In this document: positions 56,620-64,000 of the stretch, in pieces | Layout of the letters: each line of letters opens with the position of its first letter | How positions within the stretch are numbered: position 1 is the first letter of the stretch | Assembly: GCA_021773215.1 (NCBI GenBank) | Contig: JAJFKM010000033.1 | Span: forward strand, 62,001-126,000 | Length of the DNA stretch: 64,000 nt | Source of the DNA: Gammaproteobacteria bacterium | GTDB taxonomy: Bacteria; Pseudomonadota; Gammaproteobacteria; Eutrophobiales; Eutrophobiaceae | Direction of reading: 5' to 3' | Notes under the pieces: generated by a model | What the model saw: the letters and a program-made list of their open reading frames with translations, nothing else | What the model was told of the DNA's origin: nothing | Databases searched by the model: none | Program-made: the position numbers and the translations under genes

Positions 56620-57720
56620 TTAAGGAATGTGTTGTTTCGCAAGGTAGTCGTGTGTACGCATTTCCTCTAATCGGCTGATAGTACGTTTAAATGGCTCTGA
56701 CAAACGTGTCCCAAGATAAAGACCATTGGGCTCTGCCGCCGCGGTAATAATCAACTTAACGTTTCGATCATAAAACTCATCAACCATGGTAATAAATCGT
56801 TTGGCTAGATCATTTTCGTGATCACCCATAATCGGAATATTTGCCAATAAAACAGTCTGATATTGTCTGGAAATTTCTATATAGTCTGCTGCCCCTCTTG
56901 GTCCATCGCAAATTTCAATGAAATCAAACCAGACAACCCCGTCACCGCAACGCACCGTTTGAATGAGCCTGCCTTCTATTTCTAAGTCAACTCCATCAAC
57001 TCCGACATCCGGGCAGACATGAATGAAATTATCTTCCAACATAGCATTTGCATGCCCATCAAGAGGTGAATGATATATTTCAGCTTGGTCGAGGAATTGC
57101 AGTCTATAATCAATGCCTGAGTCAACATTGACGATGCGATTATATTTTTTTAACAAATCAATCGCAGGTAAAAATCGATCTCGCTGCAAACCACCAAGAT
57201 ACAACTGATCGGGATGTTGATTTGACGTGGCAACCAAGAAAACACCACGCTCAAATAAAGCCTCTAGTAAGCCACCTAGTAACATCGCATCAGCAATATC
57301 AGCAACATGGAATTCATCAAAACAGAGCACTTGCGTTTTTTCAGCTAATCGATCAGCCACAATCAACAATGGGTTTTCAATATTACCCAACAGTTTTAAT
57401 TCATTATGGATATTTTGCATGAAACGATGAAAATGAATTCTCATTTTTTTTTGCACCGGCAAGCATTCATAAAAGCAATCCACTAGATAAGTTTTGCCTC
57501 GACCTACACCTCCCCAAAAATATAGACCTTTGATTTGCTTTGGTGCAGACAATATAAAATGAGATCGTATTTTGCTTAATATGCCATTATCTTTCTGTGA
57601 CAACTCATATAGGTCATCAAATAAGTTCTGTAAGTGCACGACAGCAGTTCTCTGCGCTGAATCAGAATTGAACGCTTTTAATCGAAGATCATTTTTATAT
57701 TTTTCTAATGGAGTCTGCAT
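56620..57720 (-). CDS. zapE: Cell division protein ZapE (AFG1-like ATPase)
   Basis: ZapE is an AAA-type ATPase that destabilises FtsZ polymers and supports division under stress. The 366-residue protein has Walker A FWGGVGRGKTYLVDCFYE near residue 68, the RIHFHRFMQNIH segment, Walker B VLCFDEFHVADIADAMLL near 132, ATSNQHPDQLY near 162 (sensor 1), and C-terminal RTISRLEEM. It diverges from a zinc peptidase gene. Confidence 0.94.
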   Translation of the reverse strand: MQTPLEKYKNDLRLKAFNSDSAQRTAVVHLQNLFDDLYELSQKDNGILSKIRSHFILSAPKQIKGLYFWGGVGRGKTYLVDCFYECLPVQKKMRIHFHRFMQNIHNELKLLGNIENPLLIVADRLAEKTQVLCFDEFHVADIADAMLLGGLLEALFERGVFLVATSNQHPDQLYLGGLQRDRFLPAIDLLKKYNRIVNVDSGIDYRLQFLDQAEIYHSPLDGHANAMLEDNFIHVCPDVGVDGVDLEIEGRLIQTVRCGDGVVWFDFIEICDGPRGAADYIEISRQYQTVLLANIPIMGDHENDLAKRFITMVDEFYDRNVKLIITAAAEPNGLYLGTRLSEPFKRTISRLEEMRTHDYLAKQHIP

Positions 57721-57810
57721 GTGTTATTACTTATCATGTATTTTGAACTCTGGAATTATCACTCTGCCTTGTTAGCAAAGATTAGCCATAAATAATATCA
57801 TGACCCGACC

Positions 57811-58497
57811 ATGCTACCAGTAATAGTATTACTACTATTTGTTATTATTATTTTTCTACCCCAGTTTTGGGTGCAGAGGGTAATTAAACAATACAGTCAA
57901 ACAATAGATGAACTCCCCGGAACAGGTGGAGAACTTGCCCAACATCTTATTAATCGCTTTGAACTGGAAGATGTCTCTGTTGAGAAAACCGATAATGGCA
58001 ATGACCATTATGATCCAGAGTCAAAAACAATTCGTCTCTCTGAAACTAATCACGATGGAAAATCATTAGCCGCTGTAACAATCGCAACCCATGAATTCGG
58101 CCATGCACTACAACATCATACCAATTACAAACCGTTGCTTTTAAGAACGCAGTTAGCAAAAAAAGCGGCCGTCGCTGAAAAAATTGCCTCATTCATTTTG
58201 GTCAGCCTGCCATTTACTTTAATCCTGGTAAAAGTACCGGCAGTCACTTTCATTATGTTGCTGGCTGGCCTGACTATAATGTGCCTACCGATACTTCTGC
58301 ACCTTTTTACTTTGCCCGTTGAATTGGATGCCAGCTTTAATCGTGCCTTGCCCGTTTTGAGTGAAGGAAAATATGTCCCTGATTCAGCAATGCCCATCGC
58401 GAGAAAAATACTCACTGCCGCTGCACTTACTTATGTATCAGCATCTCTTGCAAGCCTGCTTAATTTTTATCGTTGGTGGGCGATACTTAGACGTTAA
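57811..58497 (+). CDS. Neutral zinc metallopeptidase (YugP-like membrane protein)
   Basis: This 228-residue membrane protein has an N-terminal anchor (about 2-20), the gluzincin-type motif ATHEFGHALQH near residue 95 with two zinc histidines and the catalytic glutamate, two further membrane segments (about 127-168), and a C-terminal pair. ELDASFNRALP near 175 supplies a likely third ligand. It fits the Zn_peptidase_2/YugP family, whose physiological substrate is unknown. Confidence 0.9.
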   Translation: MLPVIVLLLFVIIIFLPQFWVQRVIKQYSQTIDELPGTGGELAQHLINRFELEDVSVEKTDNGNDHYDPESKTIRLSETNHDGKSLAAVTIATHEFGHALQHHTNYKPLLLRTQLAKKAAVAEKIASFILVSLPFTLILVKVPAVTFIMLLAGLTIMCLPILLHLFTLPVELDASFNRALPVLSEGKYVPDSAMPIARKILTAAALTYVSASLASLLNFYRWWAILRR

Positions 58498-58516
58498 TAA
58501 TAAATTCTGGTTTTAT

Positions 58517-59896
58517 TTAATTATTTGAATCACTATCGTCAGGCAGTGCTTTATTAATCAGTTCATCTGATAGACGTCGTTTAATTTTCAAGTCTCCCAA
58601 CTTTCTTATAGCTTCTACCTTTGCAATGATATTACCTCGACCATCGGTTAAGCGATTATATGCCGTGTCATATGCAGACTGAGCCTTTCCTAACTTATCT
58701 CCGATATCTTCCAATGCAGTTACAAAGCCAGTAAATTTGTCATACATATCACCCGCTTGCTTGGCTATTTCCTGCGCATTCTGGTTCTGATATTCATAAC
58801 GCCACATATTTTGAATAACCTGAAGATTCATGCTTAAGGTAGAAGGACTAACAAGAAAGATACCGTTGTTAAAAGCATCCTGGAATAATTGCTCATCATT
58901 TTCAAACGCTAGCATCAGCGCCGGTTCGATTGCGACAAACATCAACACCATATCTAAAGAATTTACACCGACTAAATCATCGTAACTTTTACCACGTAAA
59001 TCACTGATATGTTTTCTTATTGAGACGAGGTGCTCTTTTAGAGCCTGCTGTTTATCCTGCTCATCTTCAGCAGAATAATACCGTTCATATGCATTTAATG
59101 AGATCTTCGAATCGATAATAACGTCTCTTTTATTTGGCAAATGAACAACGATATCTGGATAAAATAATTTGCCAGCTTCATCACGGTAACTCCCCTGTGC
59201 TTCATACTCGCGACCATTTTTTAAACCCGAGTCTTCCAATACTCTCTCTAGTATGACCTCTCCCCAATCTCCACGCTTCTTGCTCTCACCCTTTAGCGCC
59301 TTGGTGAGATTAATTGCATCTGTACTCATTTTTTCATTCAATGATTTTAGATTAGTAATTTCATGAAACAGAGACAGTCTATCTTTAGTTTCTTTATCGT
59401 AGACATCTTCAATCTTTTTACGAAAGTCGCCCAACTGTTCGCGCAAAGGGTTTAACACTTCACCGATATTTAATTTATTTTGATCGGTAAATTTCTTACT
59501 CTTTTCTTCAAGGATTTTATTAGACAGATTTTCAAAGGCATCCGTCATCTTATTTTCGGCTTGTTCCAGCAAGAGCATTTTCTCTTCTGTTGCTTTTCTT
59601 TCTTCATCAAGCTTTGTGTACAACTCTGCGATGGTAACCTTGTTACTCTCTACATCTTTTTGCAGATATTTGTTTGAATTCTCACGTTCCCGGACTGTGT
59701 CGTTGAGTTCTTCTATGCGCGAATCTTTATTCTCGGTTCGCTCCACCTCCACAGCTAACTTGCGTTGTAGTTCATTATTACTGTCAGTTAACTTGAGCAT
59801 TTTGCTCTTGTAGATTAACCACACAACGGCTAATCCCGAAACAAAACCCAGGATCGCTGCCTGTAGCGAATAGTCATTTATTAATAATTCAATCAT
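58517..59896 (-). CDS. rmuC: DNA recombination protein RmuC
   Basis: This 459-residue protein has an N-terminal membrane anchor (about 11-30), a long coiled coil (about 35-190) and the RmuC nuclease-like domain (about 195-420). Conserved parts are KRGDWGEVILERVLEDSGL near residue 209, YPDIVVHLPNKRDVIIDSKISLNAYERY near 248, and FVAIEPALMLAF. RmuC limits inversions at short repeats and is predicted to be a PD-(D/E)XK nuclease. Its stop is 19 bases from that of the zinc peptidase on the other strand. Confidence 0.95.
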   Translation of the reverse strand: MIELLINDYSLQAAILGFVSGLAVVWLIYKSKMLKLTDSNNELQRKLAVEVERTENKDSRIEELNDTVRERENSNKYLQKDVESNKVTIAELYTKLDEERKATEEKMLLLEQAENKMTDAFENLSNKILEEKSKKFTDQNKLNIGEVLNPLREQLGDFRKKIEDVYDKETKDRLSLFHEITNLKSLNEKMSTDAINLTKALKGESKKRGDWGEVILERVLEDSGLKNGREYEAQGSYRDEAGKLFYPDIVVHLPNKRDVIIDSKISLNAYERYYSAEDEQDKQQALKEHLVSIRKHISDLRGKSYDDLVGVNSLDMVLMFVAIEPALMLAFENDEQLFQDAFNNGIFLVSPSTLSMNLQVIQNMWRYEYQNQNAQEIAKQAGDMYDKFTGFVTALEDIGDKLGKAQSAYDTAYNRLTDGRGNIIAKVEAIRKLGDLKIKRRLSDELINKALPDDSDSNN

Positions 59897-60116
59897 GCCT
59901 TGAATCGATCCTTCAGGATTACCGTATTGAGGTCGCTATTAATCTTAAGATTGGTCACCTTACCTGATGAAACCCTAAGATTAAATGGTTGCATCAGATT
60001 GTGAATTATACGAATAAAATGCACTAATATATCGTTGCTTCAATGTATTTATTGTTTATAATCAATACTTAGTTGACAAAACTAAAAGTGTATTCATCCT
60101 TTTTATCCGGAACTTA

Positions 60117-60926
60117 ATGAAACTAAAAGGCATTATCTTCGATGTAGACGGTACCATGGCAGATACCGAGGAAGTCCATCGCCAAGCTTTCAATCGAGCA
60201 TTTCAAGAATTTGACCTCAACTGGCACTGGTCAAAGACCGATTACTACAAATTACTTTTTATTTCAGGCGGAAAAGAACGCTTCAAAATTTGCCTGAATG
60301 AAGATAAAGAGCTTAAAAGTAAAGTAAAAGACCCTGGCTTATTTATTAAAGAGTTACACAAGTGCAAATCGAATCATTATCGTGAAATGCTGGCAACTGA
60401 CCATATCCAACTTCGACCAGGTATAAAACGATTAATCAATGAAGCACAGGACAAAGGATTGCGACTAGGTATAGCAACCAGTTCATGTTTAGCCAACTTG
60501 AATACACTCATCAACACGACCTTAAATATCGACCCTAAAGAGATATTTAGTACAATTGTCAGCAGCGACACCGTCACAGATAAAAAACCTTCGCCAGTCG
60601 CTTACCAATGCGCACTTGCAGGTCTGGGATTAAACCCTGAAACCTGCGTCGCAATTGAAGACACTCGAAATGGAAATATGGCGGCACTTAACGCAGGATT
60701 ACAAACTATAATCACGACTCACGCCTATACAACCGACAATGATTTTACTGGCGCCTCAATAGTAGCAAACCACCTCGGTGAACCTGACAATGCGTTCAAA
60801 GTTGCACAGGGCTATGCTTATGATAAGTCATTTGTAGATGTAGAACTCCTGAACAATATTATTTGTCATAACCTTGACGACACATCTGATTTTGACCTAC
60901 CAGAGATTGCATCGAATATTAATTAA
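60117..60926 (+). CDS. HAD-family phosphatase, CbbY/phosphoglycolate-phosphatase-like
   Basis: This 269-residue HAD enzyme has the motif I FDVDGTMADTEEVHRQAFN at the start, the cap domain with FISGGKERF near residue 49, LGIATSSCLANL (motif II) near 120, SDTVTDKKPSPVAYQCAL (motif III lysine) and AIEDTRNGN (motif IV) near 177. The N-terminal pattern and SGGKER loop are typical of CbbY, which removes phosphate from the Rubisco inhibitor xylulose 1,5-bisphosphate in autotrophs. No Rubisco gene is in the window, so another sugar phosphate is possible. Confidence 0.85.
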   Translation: MKLKGIIFDVDGTMADTEEVHRQAFNRAFQEFDLNWHWSKTDYYKLLFISGGKERFKICLNEDKELKSKVKDPGLFIKELHKCKSNHYREMLATDHIQLRPGIKRLINEAQDKGLRLGIATSSCLANLNTLINTTLNIDPKEIFSTIVSSDTVTDKKPSPVAYQCALAGLGLNPETCVAIEDTRNGNMAALNAGLQTIITTHAYTTDNDFTGASIVANHLGEPDNAFKVAQGYAYDKSFVDVELLNNIICHNLDDTSDFDLPEIASNIN

Positions 60927-60999
60927 GACATCTCCAAATCAGCCGAGTAATATAAAGCTGACTTTTAATCTCAAGTAATTATTATTCTTATATATAACA

Positions 61000-61911
61000 A
61001 TGACCCTTTCCGAATTTCGCTATATTGTTGCTGTCGCAAAAGAACTGCATTTTGGGCGGGCAGCGAAAAGATGTTTTGTTAGCCAACCAACCCTGAGTGT
61101 CGCCGTAAAAAAAATTGAGGATGAATTAGGTCTTACATTATTCGAACGACATCAGCATGAAGTTTCAATTACTCCTATCGGCCAAATTATCATTAACCAG
61201 GCAGAGATAGTCTTAAATGAAACCAACATCCTAAAAGAGCTCGCTAAACAAAATAAAGATGAATTGAGTGGCGAACTAAAGCTTGGCGTAATCTACACCG
61301 TTGGCCCTTATCTATTACCAAAGTTAATACCTGTTATTAACAAACAAGTTGCTGATCTGGTATTAATTATAGAAGAAGACTATACGGAGAACTTATTCAA
61401 TAAGTTAAAGGCAGGTGAAATTGATGTTGCAATCCTTGCCAATCCATTTGACCATCCTGGCATAGGTACTGAGTTTCTTTATCAAGAACCCTTTATGGTG
61501 GCTTTACCCAGCAATCACTCTTTGACTAAAAAGAAGAGACTCAAAGCAGATGATTTATTAGACGATACAATGCTGTTGTTGAAATCAGGAAATTGTTTTA
61601 GGGATCAGGTCGTCAAGGTTTGTCCTTCTTGCGTTAGCCCTATTGGGGATAACACGCATATCCAGAAAACTCTGCAAAGCAGTTCAATTGAAACGATCCT
61701 TCAAATGGTTGCCGCAGGGGCTGGTATCACAATAGTTCCCGGTTCATCCATCAATACTCAGTCCAGTTTAAATGGCCTGCTGGAATACCGGCCTTTCACT
61801 AAGCCAGCACCCTATCGCGAAATTATAATAGCCTATCGTAAATCCTTTCCAAGGATCAAAGCAGTTGAACTCATTAAAGAAGCAATCACTAATTGCAAAT
61901 TAATTAACTGA
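61000..61911 (+). CDS. oxyR: OxyR-type LysR-family hydrogen-peroxide regulator
   Basis: This 303-residue LysR regulator has the N-terminal winged helix-turn-helix (FGRAAKRCFVSQPTLSVAVKKIEDELG). In the effector domain the redox pair falls at Cys199 and Cys208 (SGNCFRDQVVKVCPSC), the same spacing and numbering as enterobacterial OxyR. The C-terminal YRPFTKPAPYREIII is also OxyR-like. It probably activates peroxide-defence genes that lie outside the window. It ends four bases from the Do-family protease stop on the other strand. Confidence 0.92.
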   Translation: MTLSEFRYIVAVAKELHFGRAAKRCFVSQPTLSVAVKKIEDELGLTLFERHQHEVSITPIGQIIINQAEIVLNETNILKELAKQNKDELSGELKLGVIYTVGPYLLPKLIPVINKQVADLVLIIEEDYTENLFNKLKAGEIDVAILANPFDHPGIGTEFLYQEPFMVALPSNHSLTKKKRLKADDLLDDTMLLLKSGNCFRDQVVKVCPSCVSPIGDNTHIQKTLQSSSIETILQMVAAGAGITIVPGSSINTQSSLNGLLEYRPFTKPAPYREIIIAYRKSFPRIKAVELIKEAITNCKLIN

Positions 61912-61915
61912 TAGT

Positions 61916-63295
61916 TTATTTCTTTAGCACTATAAACGCTGCTGCATTACCTCGAAGAATCAGAAATAAAAGCGAGTCTTCTTTTTTATCTACCGCTTTT
62001 AAAAATTCTTGCAAGTTTTTAATCGGTGCTTTATTAACTGCTGTAATAACATCACCTGCCCTCAAACCACTACGCCAGGCAATACTGCCACGCTCTACAT
62101 TTGCAACAATAGTACCTTCTGCTTTTCCAAAATAAGGACTGTCTTGTTGTATATCTCCAACCGAAACACCCTGTAATAATTCATTAACTGATTTTGGTTC
62201 TGTCTTTGCTTGAGCTTTTACATCAACTGTCACAACAAACTCGGATTGTTTACCATCGCGTAACACTTTAAATTTAATCTTTTCACCTACCGGCAACAAA
62301 CCAATACGATTTGCAACATCATTTGCATTAACGATATTTTTACCATCTATAGATACAACAATATCACCAGTCTTTAAACCGGCTTTACTCGCAGGTGAGT
62401 TCTCTAATACTTCATTGATAATCGCCCCACTTTGTTTATCCAGTCCAAATGCTTCCGCAAGTGCAGGACTTATATCTTGCATGCTAACCCCGAGGAAACC
62501 GCGTTTAACTTCACCTGTTTCAAGCAGTTGCTCCGTTATCTGCATAGCAAGGTTAATGGGAATAGCGAAACCTATTCCAATATTTCCACCGCTTTGTGAA
62601 AATATAGCAGTATTAATACCGACTAATTCGCCACGTAGATTGACTAAAGCGCCACCTGAATTACCAGGATTAATTGATGCATCTGTTTGAATAAAATCCT
62701 CATAGCCTTCGATACCGAGACCACTTCTACCTAGCGCACTTACAATACCTGAAGTGACAGTCTGTCCAAGACCAAATGGATTACCAATGGCAACCACGAA
62801 GTCTCCTACTCGTAATGCATCTGAATCAGCGGGTTTAATATCAACTAAATTTTCTGCAGGCATTTTTATTACAGCTACATCAGTTTCCGGATCAGTACCA
62901 ACCACTTCTGCTTCAAGCTGACGGCCATCACGCAAGGTCACCGTTATCTGATCAGCATTTGCAATGACATGATTATTGGTTAATACCAAACCTCGCTTGG
63001 CATCTACAATAACGCCCGAACCCAGACTACTGGTCTTACGTTCGGCGGGTTGATCCGGCACATTAAAGAACCGACGAAAACGTGGATCGGCAAATAAGGG
63101 ATTCAATTGTTGTTTGACACGTCCTTCAGTAGCGATATTGACAACTGCTGGGGTAGCACCCTCTAGCATGGGAGCAAGAGTGGGTATTTCTTTTCCATCT
63201 ACTCCCTGTGGCAGGGCTGCGCTAGCTTGAGTCGCTAATAAAGAAAATGTTATTAGGAATAATTGCGTAAGTAGTTTGGAAAAATAATTTGTCAT
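61916..63295 (-). CDS. Do-family periplasmic serine endopeptidase (DegP/DegQ/MucD type)
   Basis: This 459-residue protease/chaperone has a Sec signal peptide (LFLITFSLLATQASA). The trypsin-like domain carries the triad His109 (LTNNHVI), Asp139 (ETDVAVIKM) and Ser213 (INPGNSGGAL). Two PDZ domains follow at about 260-350 and 370-455. It degrades or refolds damaged envelope proteins. The length is close to DegQ and MucD, shorter than DegP. It lies downstream of hsp20 in the same direction, with the hsp20 terminator between them. A sigma-E promoter was looked for but not convincingly found. Confidence 0.93.
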   Translation of the reverse strand: MTNYFSKLLTQLFLITFSLLATQASAALPQGVDGKEIPTLAPMLEGATPAVVNIATEGRVKQQLNPLFADPRFRRFFNVPDQPAERKTSSLGSGVIVDAKRGLVLTNNHVIANADQITVTLRDGRQLEAEVVGTDPETDVAVIKMPAENLVDIKPADSDALRVGDFVVAIGNPFGLGQTVTSGIVSALGRSGLGIEGYEDFIQTDASINPGNSGGALVNLRGELVGINTAIFSQSGGNIGIGFAIPINLAMQITEQLLETGEVKRGFLGVSMQDISPALAEAFGLDKQSGAIINEVLENSPASKAGLKTGDIVVSIDGKNIVNANDVANRIGLLPVGEKIKFKVLRDGKQSEFVVTVDVKAQAKTEPKSVNELLQGVSVGDIQQDSPYFGKAEGTIVANVERGSIAWRSGLRAGDVITAVNKAPIKNLQEFLKAVDKKEDSLLFLILRGNAAAFIVLKK

Positions 63296-63381
63296 TATGT
63301 GAGTTCCGTTTTAATTTTCTTATTAGGAAGTTCTATTTTCAGAAAAGTTCATTACGATTGTTAAAATTGATATGTATAAAA

Positions 63382-63410
63382 ATTTAAGGCGGGCCAAGCC
63401 CGCCTTAAAT
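63382..63410 (-). terminator. Rho-independent terminator of hsp20
   Basis: A perfect 13-bp stem (ATTTAAGGCGGGC 63382-63394, GCCCGCCTTAAAT 63398-63410) with a 3-base loop lies 13 bases after the hsp20 stop. TTTTTATA follows on the minus strand. Confidence 0.93.
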
Positions 63411-63423
63411 ATATTTAGAACGT

Positions 63424-63876
63424 TTAAGCTTTTACTTCAATTTTACGCGGTTGCACCTTTTCATGTTTTGGCAAGATAACCTCTAACACACCATCTTTGC
63501 CTTTTGCTTCTATACGCTCAGCATCGGCTGTATCAGGCAAACTAAAGCGTCGATAAAAAGCTCCACTAACACGTTCGACACGTTTGTATCCTTCTTTCTC
63601 TTCACGTGCCTCAGATTGACGTTCGCCTTTAATTGTTAGTACACCATTGTCCATAGTTATCTCAATATCTTTTGGATCAACACCAGGCAAGTCTGCTGTA
63701 ATTAAGAAACGAGTCGCTTCTTCTTTTATATCTACTGCAGGACTCCAACGACTGGTTACGACATTTGAATAATCATTGTCATTACCTGCTATTGCTCTAT
63801 CAGCATAGCCCCGTTGATTCAATTGCTGTTGAAATCTATCTAAGAGACTCCATGGTTCATAATTTGCTAATGACAT
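63424..63876 (-). CDS. Small heat-shock protein, Hsp20/alpha-crystallin family
   Basis: This 150-residue protein has an N-terminal variable arm (LANYEPWSLLDRFQQQLNQ) and an alpha-crystallin domain (about 43-140) with ITADLPGVDPKDIEITMDNGVLTIKGER, the RVERVSGAFYRRFSLPD strand, and the VLEVILPK end followed by a charged tail. It is an ATP-independent holdase for unfolding proteins. GGAGGT precedes the ATG, and a near-perfect sigma-32 promoter lies upstream, so it belongs to the cytosolic heat-shock regulon. Confidence 0.96.
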   Translation of the reverse strand: MSLANYEPWSLLDRFQQQLNQRGYADRAIAGNDNDYSNVVTSRWSPAVDIKEEATRFLITADLPGVDPKDIEITMDNGVLTIKGERQSEAREEKEGYKRVERVSGAFYRRFSLPDTADAERIEAKGKDGVLEVILPKHEKVQPRKIEVKA

Positions 63877-63916
63877 TTTTCTACCTCCAGAATATGTTTT
63901 ATTTAACTTAATAAAA

Positions 63917-63944
63917 AGATGGGGCCAGCCAAATAATTTTCAAG
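63917..63944 (-). promoter_or_regulatory. Sigma-32 heat-shock promoter of hsp20
   Basis: On the minus strand CTTGAAA (plus 63938-63944) and CCCCATCT (plus 63917-63924) are 13 bases apart, matching the RpoH consensus CTTGAAA-N11-15-CCCCATNT. It ends about 40 bases before the hsp20 ATG. Confidence 0.92.
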
Positions 63945-64000
63945 AGGTGCGAATAAAAATATTAAAATCGGTAGGCAGTCTTAGTCATTACTTTAGAGGT

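Noticed and set aside
63296-63381. Sigma-E promoter (GAACTT ... TCTGA) ahead of the Do-family protease
   Set aside because: GAACTT words are present, but no -10 match sits at the right spacing.

Overview
This window is chromosomal DNA from an AT-rich gammaproteobacterium. The evidence is the gene content and order: pdxA-rsmA, apaG-apaH, ubiK/comM, lgt-thyA, uvrA-MFS-ssb, cysI with a DUF934 partner, zapE and rmuC. I cannot name the genus. A GTP-type PEP carboxykinase, malate synthase G, a CbbY-like phosphatase and heavy investment in nitrogen scavenging fit a free-living aquatic or sediment bacterium. I saw no tRNA, rRNA, CRISPR array, integrase, transposase or prophage gene.

Layout. 1-5.5 kb: the 3' end of pdxA, rsmA, a two-gene TRAP permease without a binding protein, aroE, and a double cyclic-nucleotide-binding/rhodanese fusion. 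5.7-11.1 kb: two separate glnK-amtB operons and a small outer-membrane porin, all on the minus strand and each behind a GG-N10-GC sigma-54 promoter with NtrC-like enhancer sites. 11.2-24 kb: ubiK and comM, normally close neighbours, flank an 11-kb minus-strand guanidine-nitrogen island. 24-30 kb: apaG, apaH, small genes, folA, a MlaC-like gene, thyA, lgt. 30-32 kb: an HDOD protein and a diguanylate cyclase. 32.5-42.3 kb: pckG, serC-serA-serB, malate synthase G, a PfkB kinase, a membrane protein. 42.3-52 kb: a 123-bp inverted-repeat element, uvrA, an MFS transporter, ssb, and a very large PAS/GAF/GGDEF/EAL gene split in two by a frameshift. 52-64 kb: pyk behind twin CRP sites, cysI-DUF934, zapE, a zinc peptidase, rmuC, a CbbY-like phosphatase, oxyR, a Do-family protease, and hsp20 behind a sigma-32 promoter.

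The main system is the guanidine island. Transcription should start at a sigma-54 promoter near 22285 that has NtrC-like sites upstream, then pass a guanidine-I (ykkC) riboswitch. The genes that follow are a NitT/TauT-type ABC transporter (binding protein, permease, ATPase), a creatininase-family hydrolase and a type III glutamine-synthetase-like ligase. Only 31 bases after that gene a second guanidine-I riboswitch begins. It is followed by an undescribed 32-codon ORF coupled to two DUF1989 proteins (carboxyguanidine deiminase family), a carboxyltransferase protein and allophanate hydrolase. The expected route is import, carboxylation to carboxyguanidine, deimination to allophanate, and hydrolysis to ammonia and CO2. 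Ammonia capture would be under the same NtrC control through the two AmtB/GlnK pairs.

Two points do not fit the textbook pathway. The carboxylase gene holds only the carboxyltransferase part: the biotin carboxylase and biotin carrier domains are absent and are not elsewhere in the window. And a creatininase homologue plus a GS-like ligase are built into the transport operon, which suggests either a wider substrate range or an additional assimilation step.
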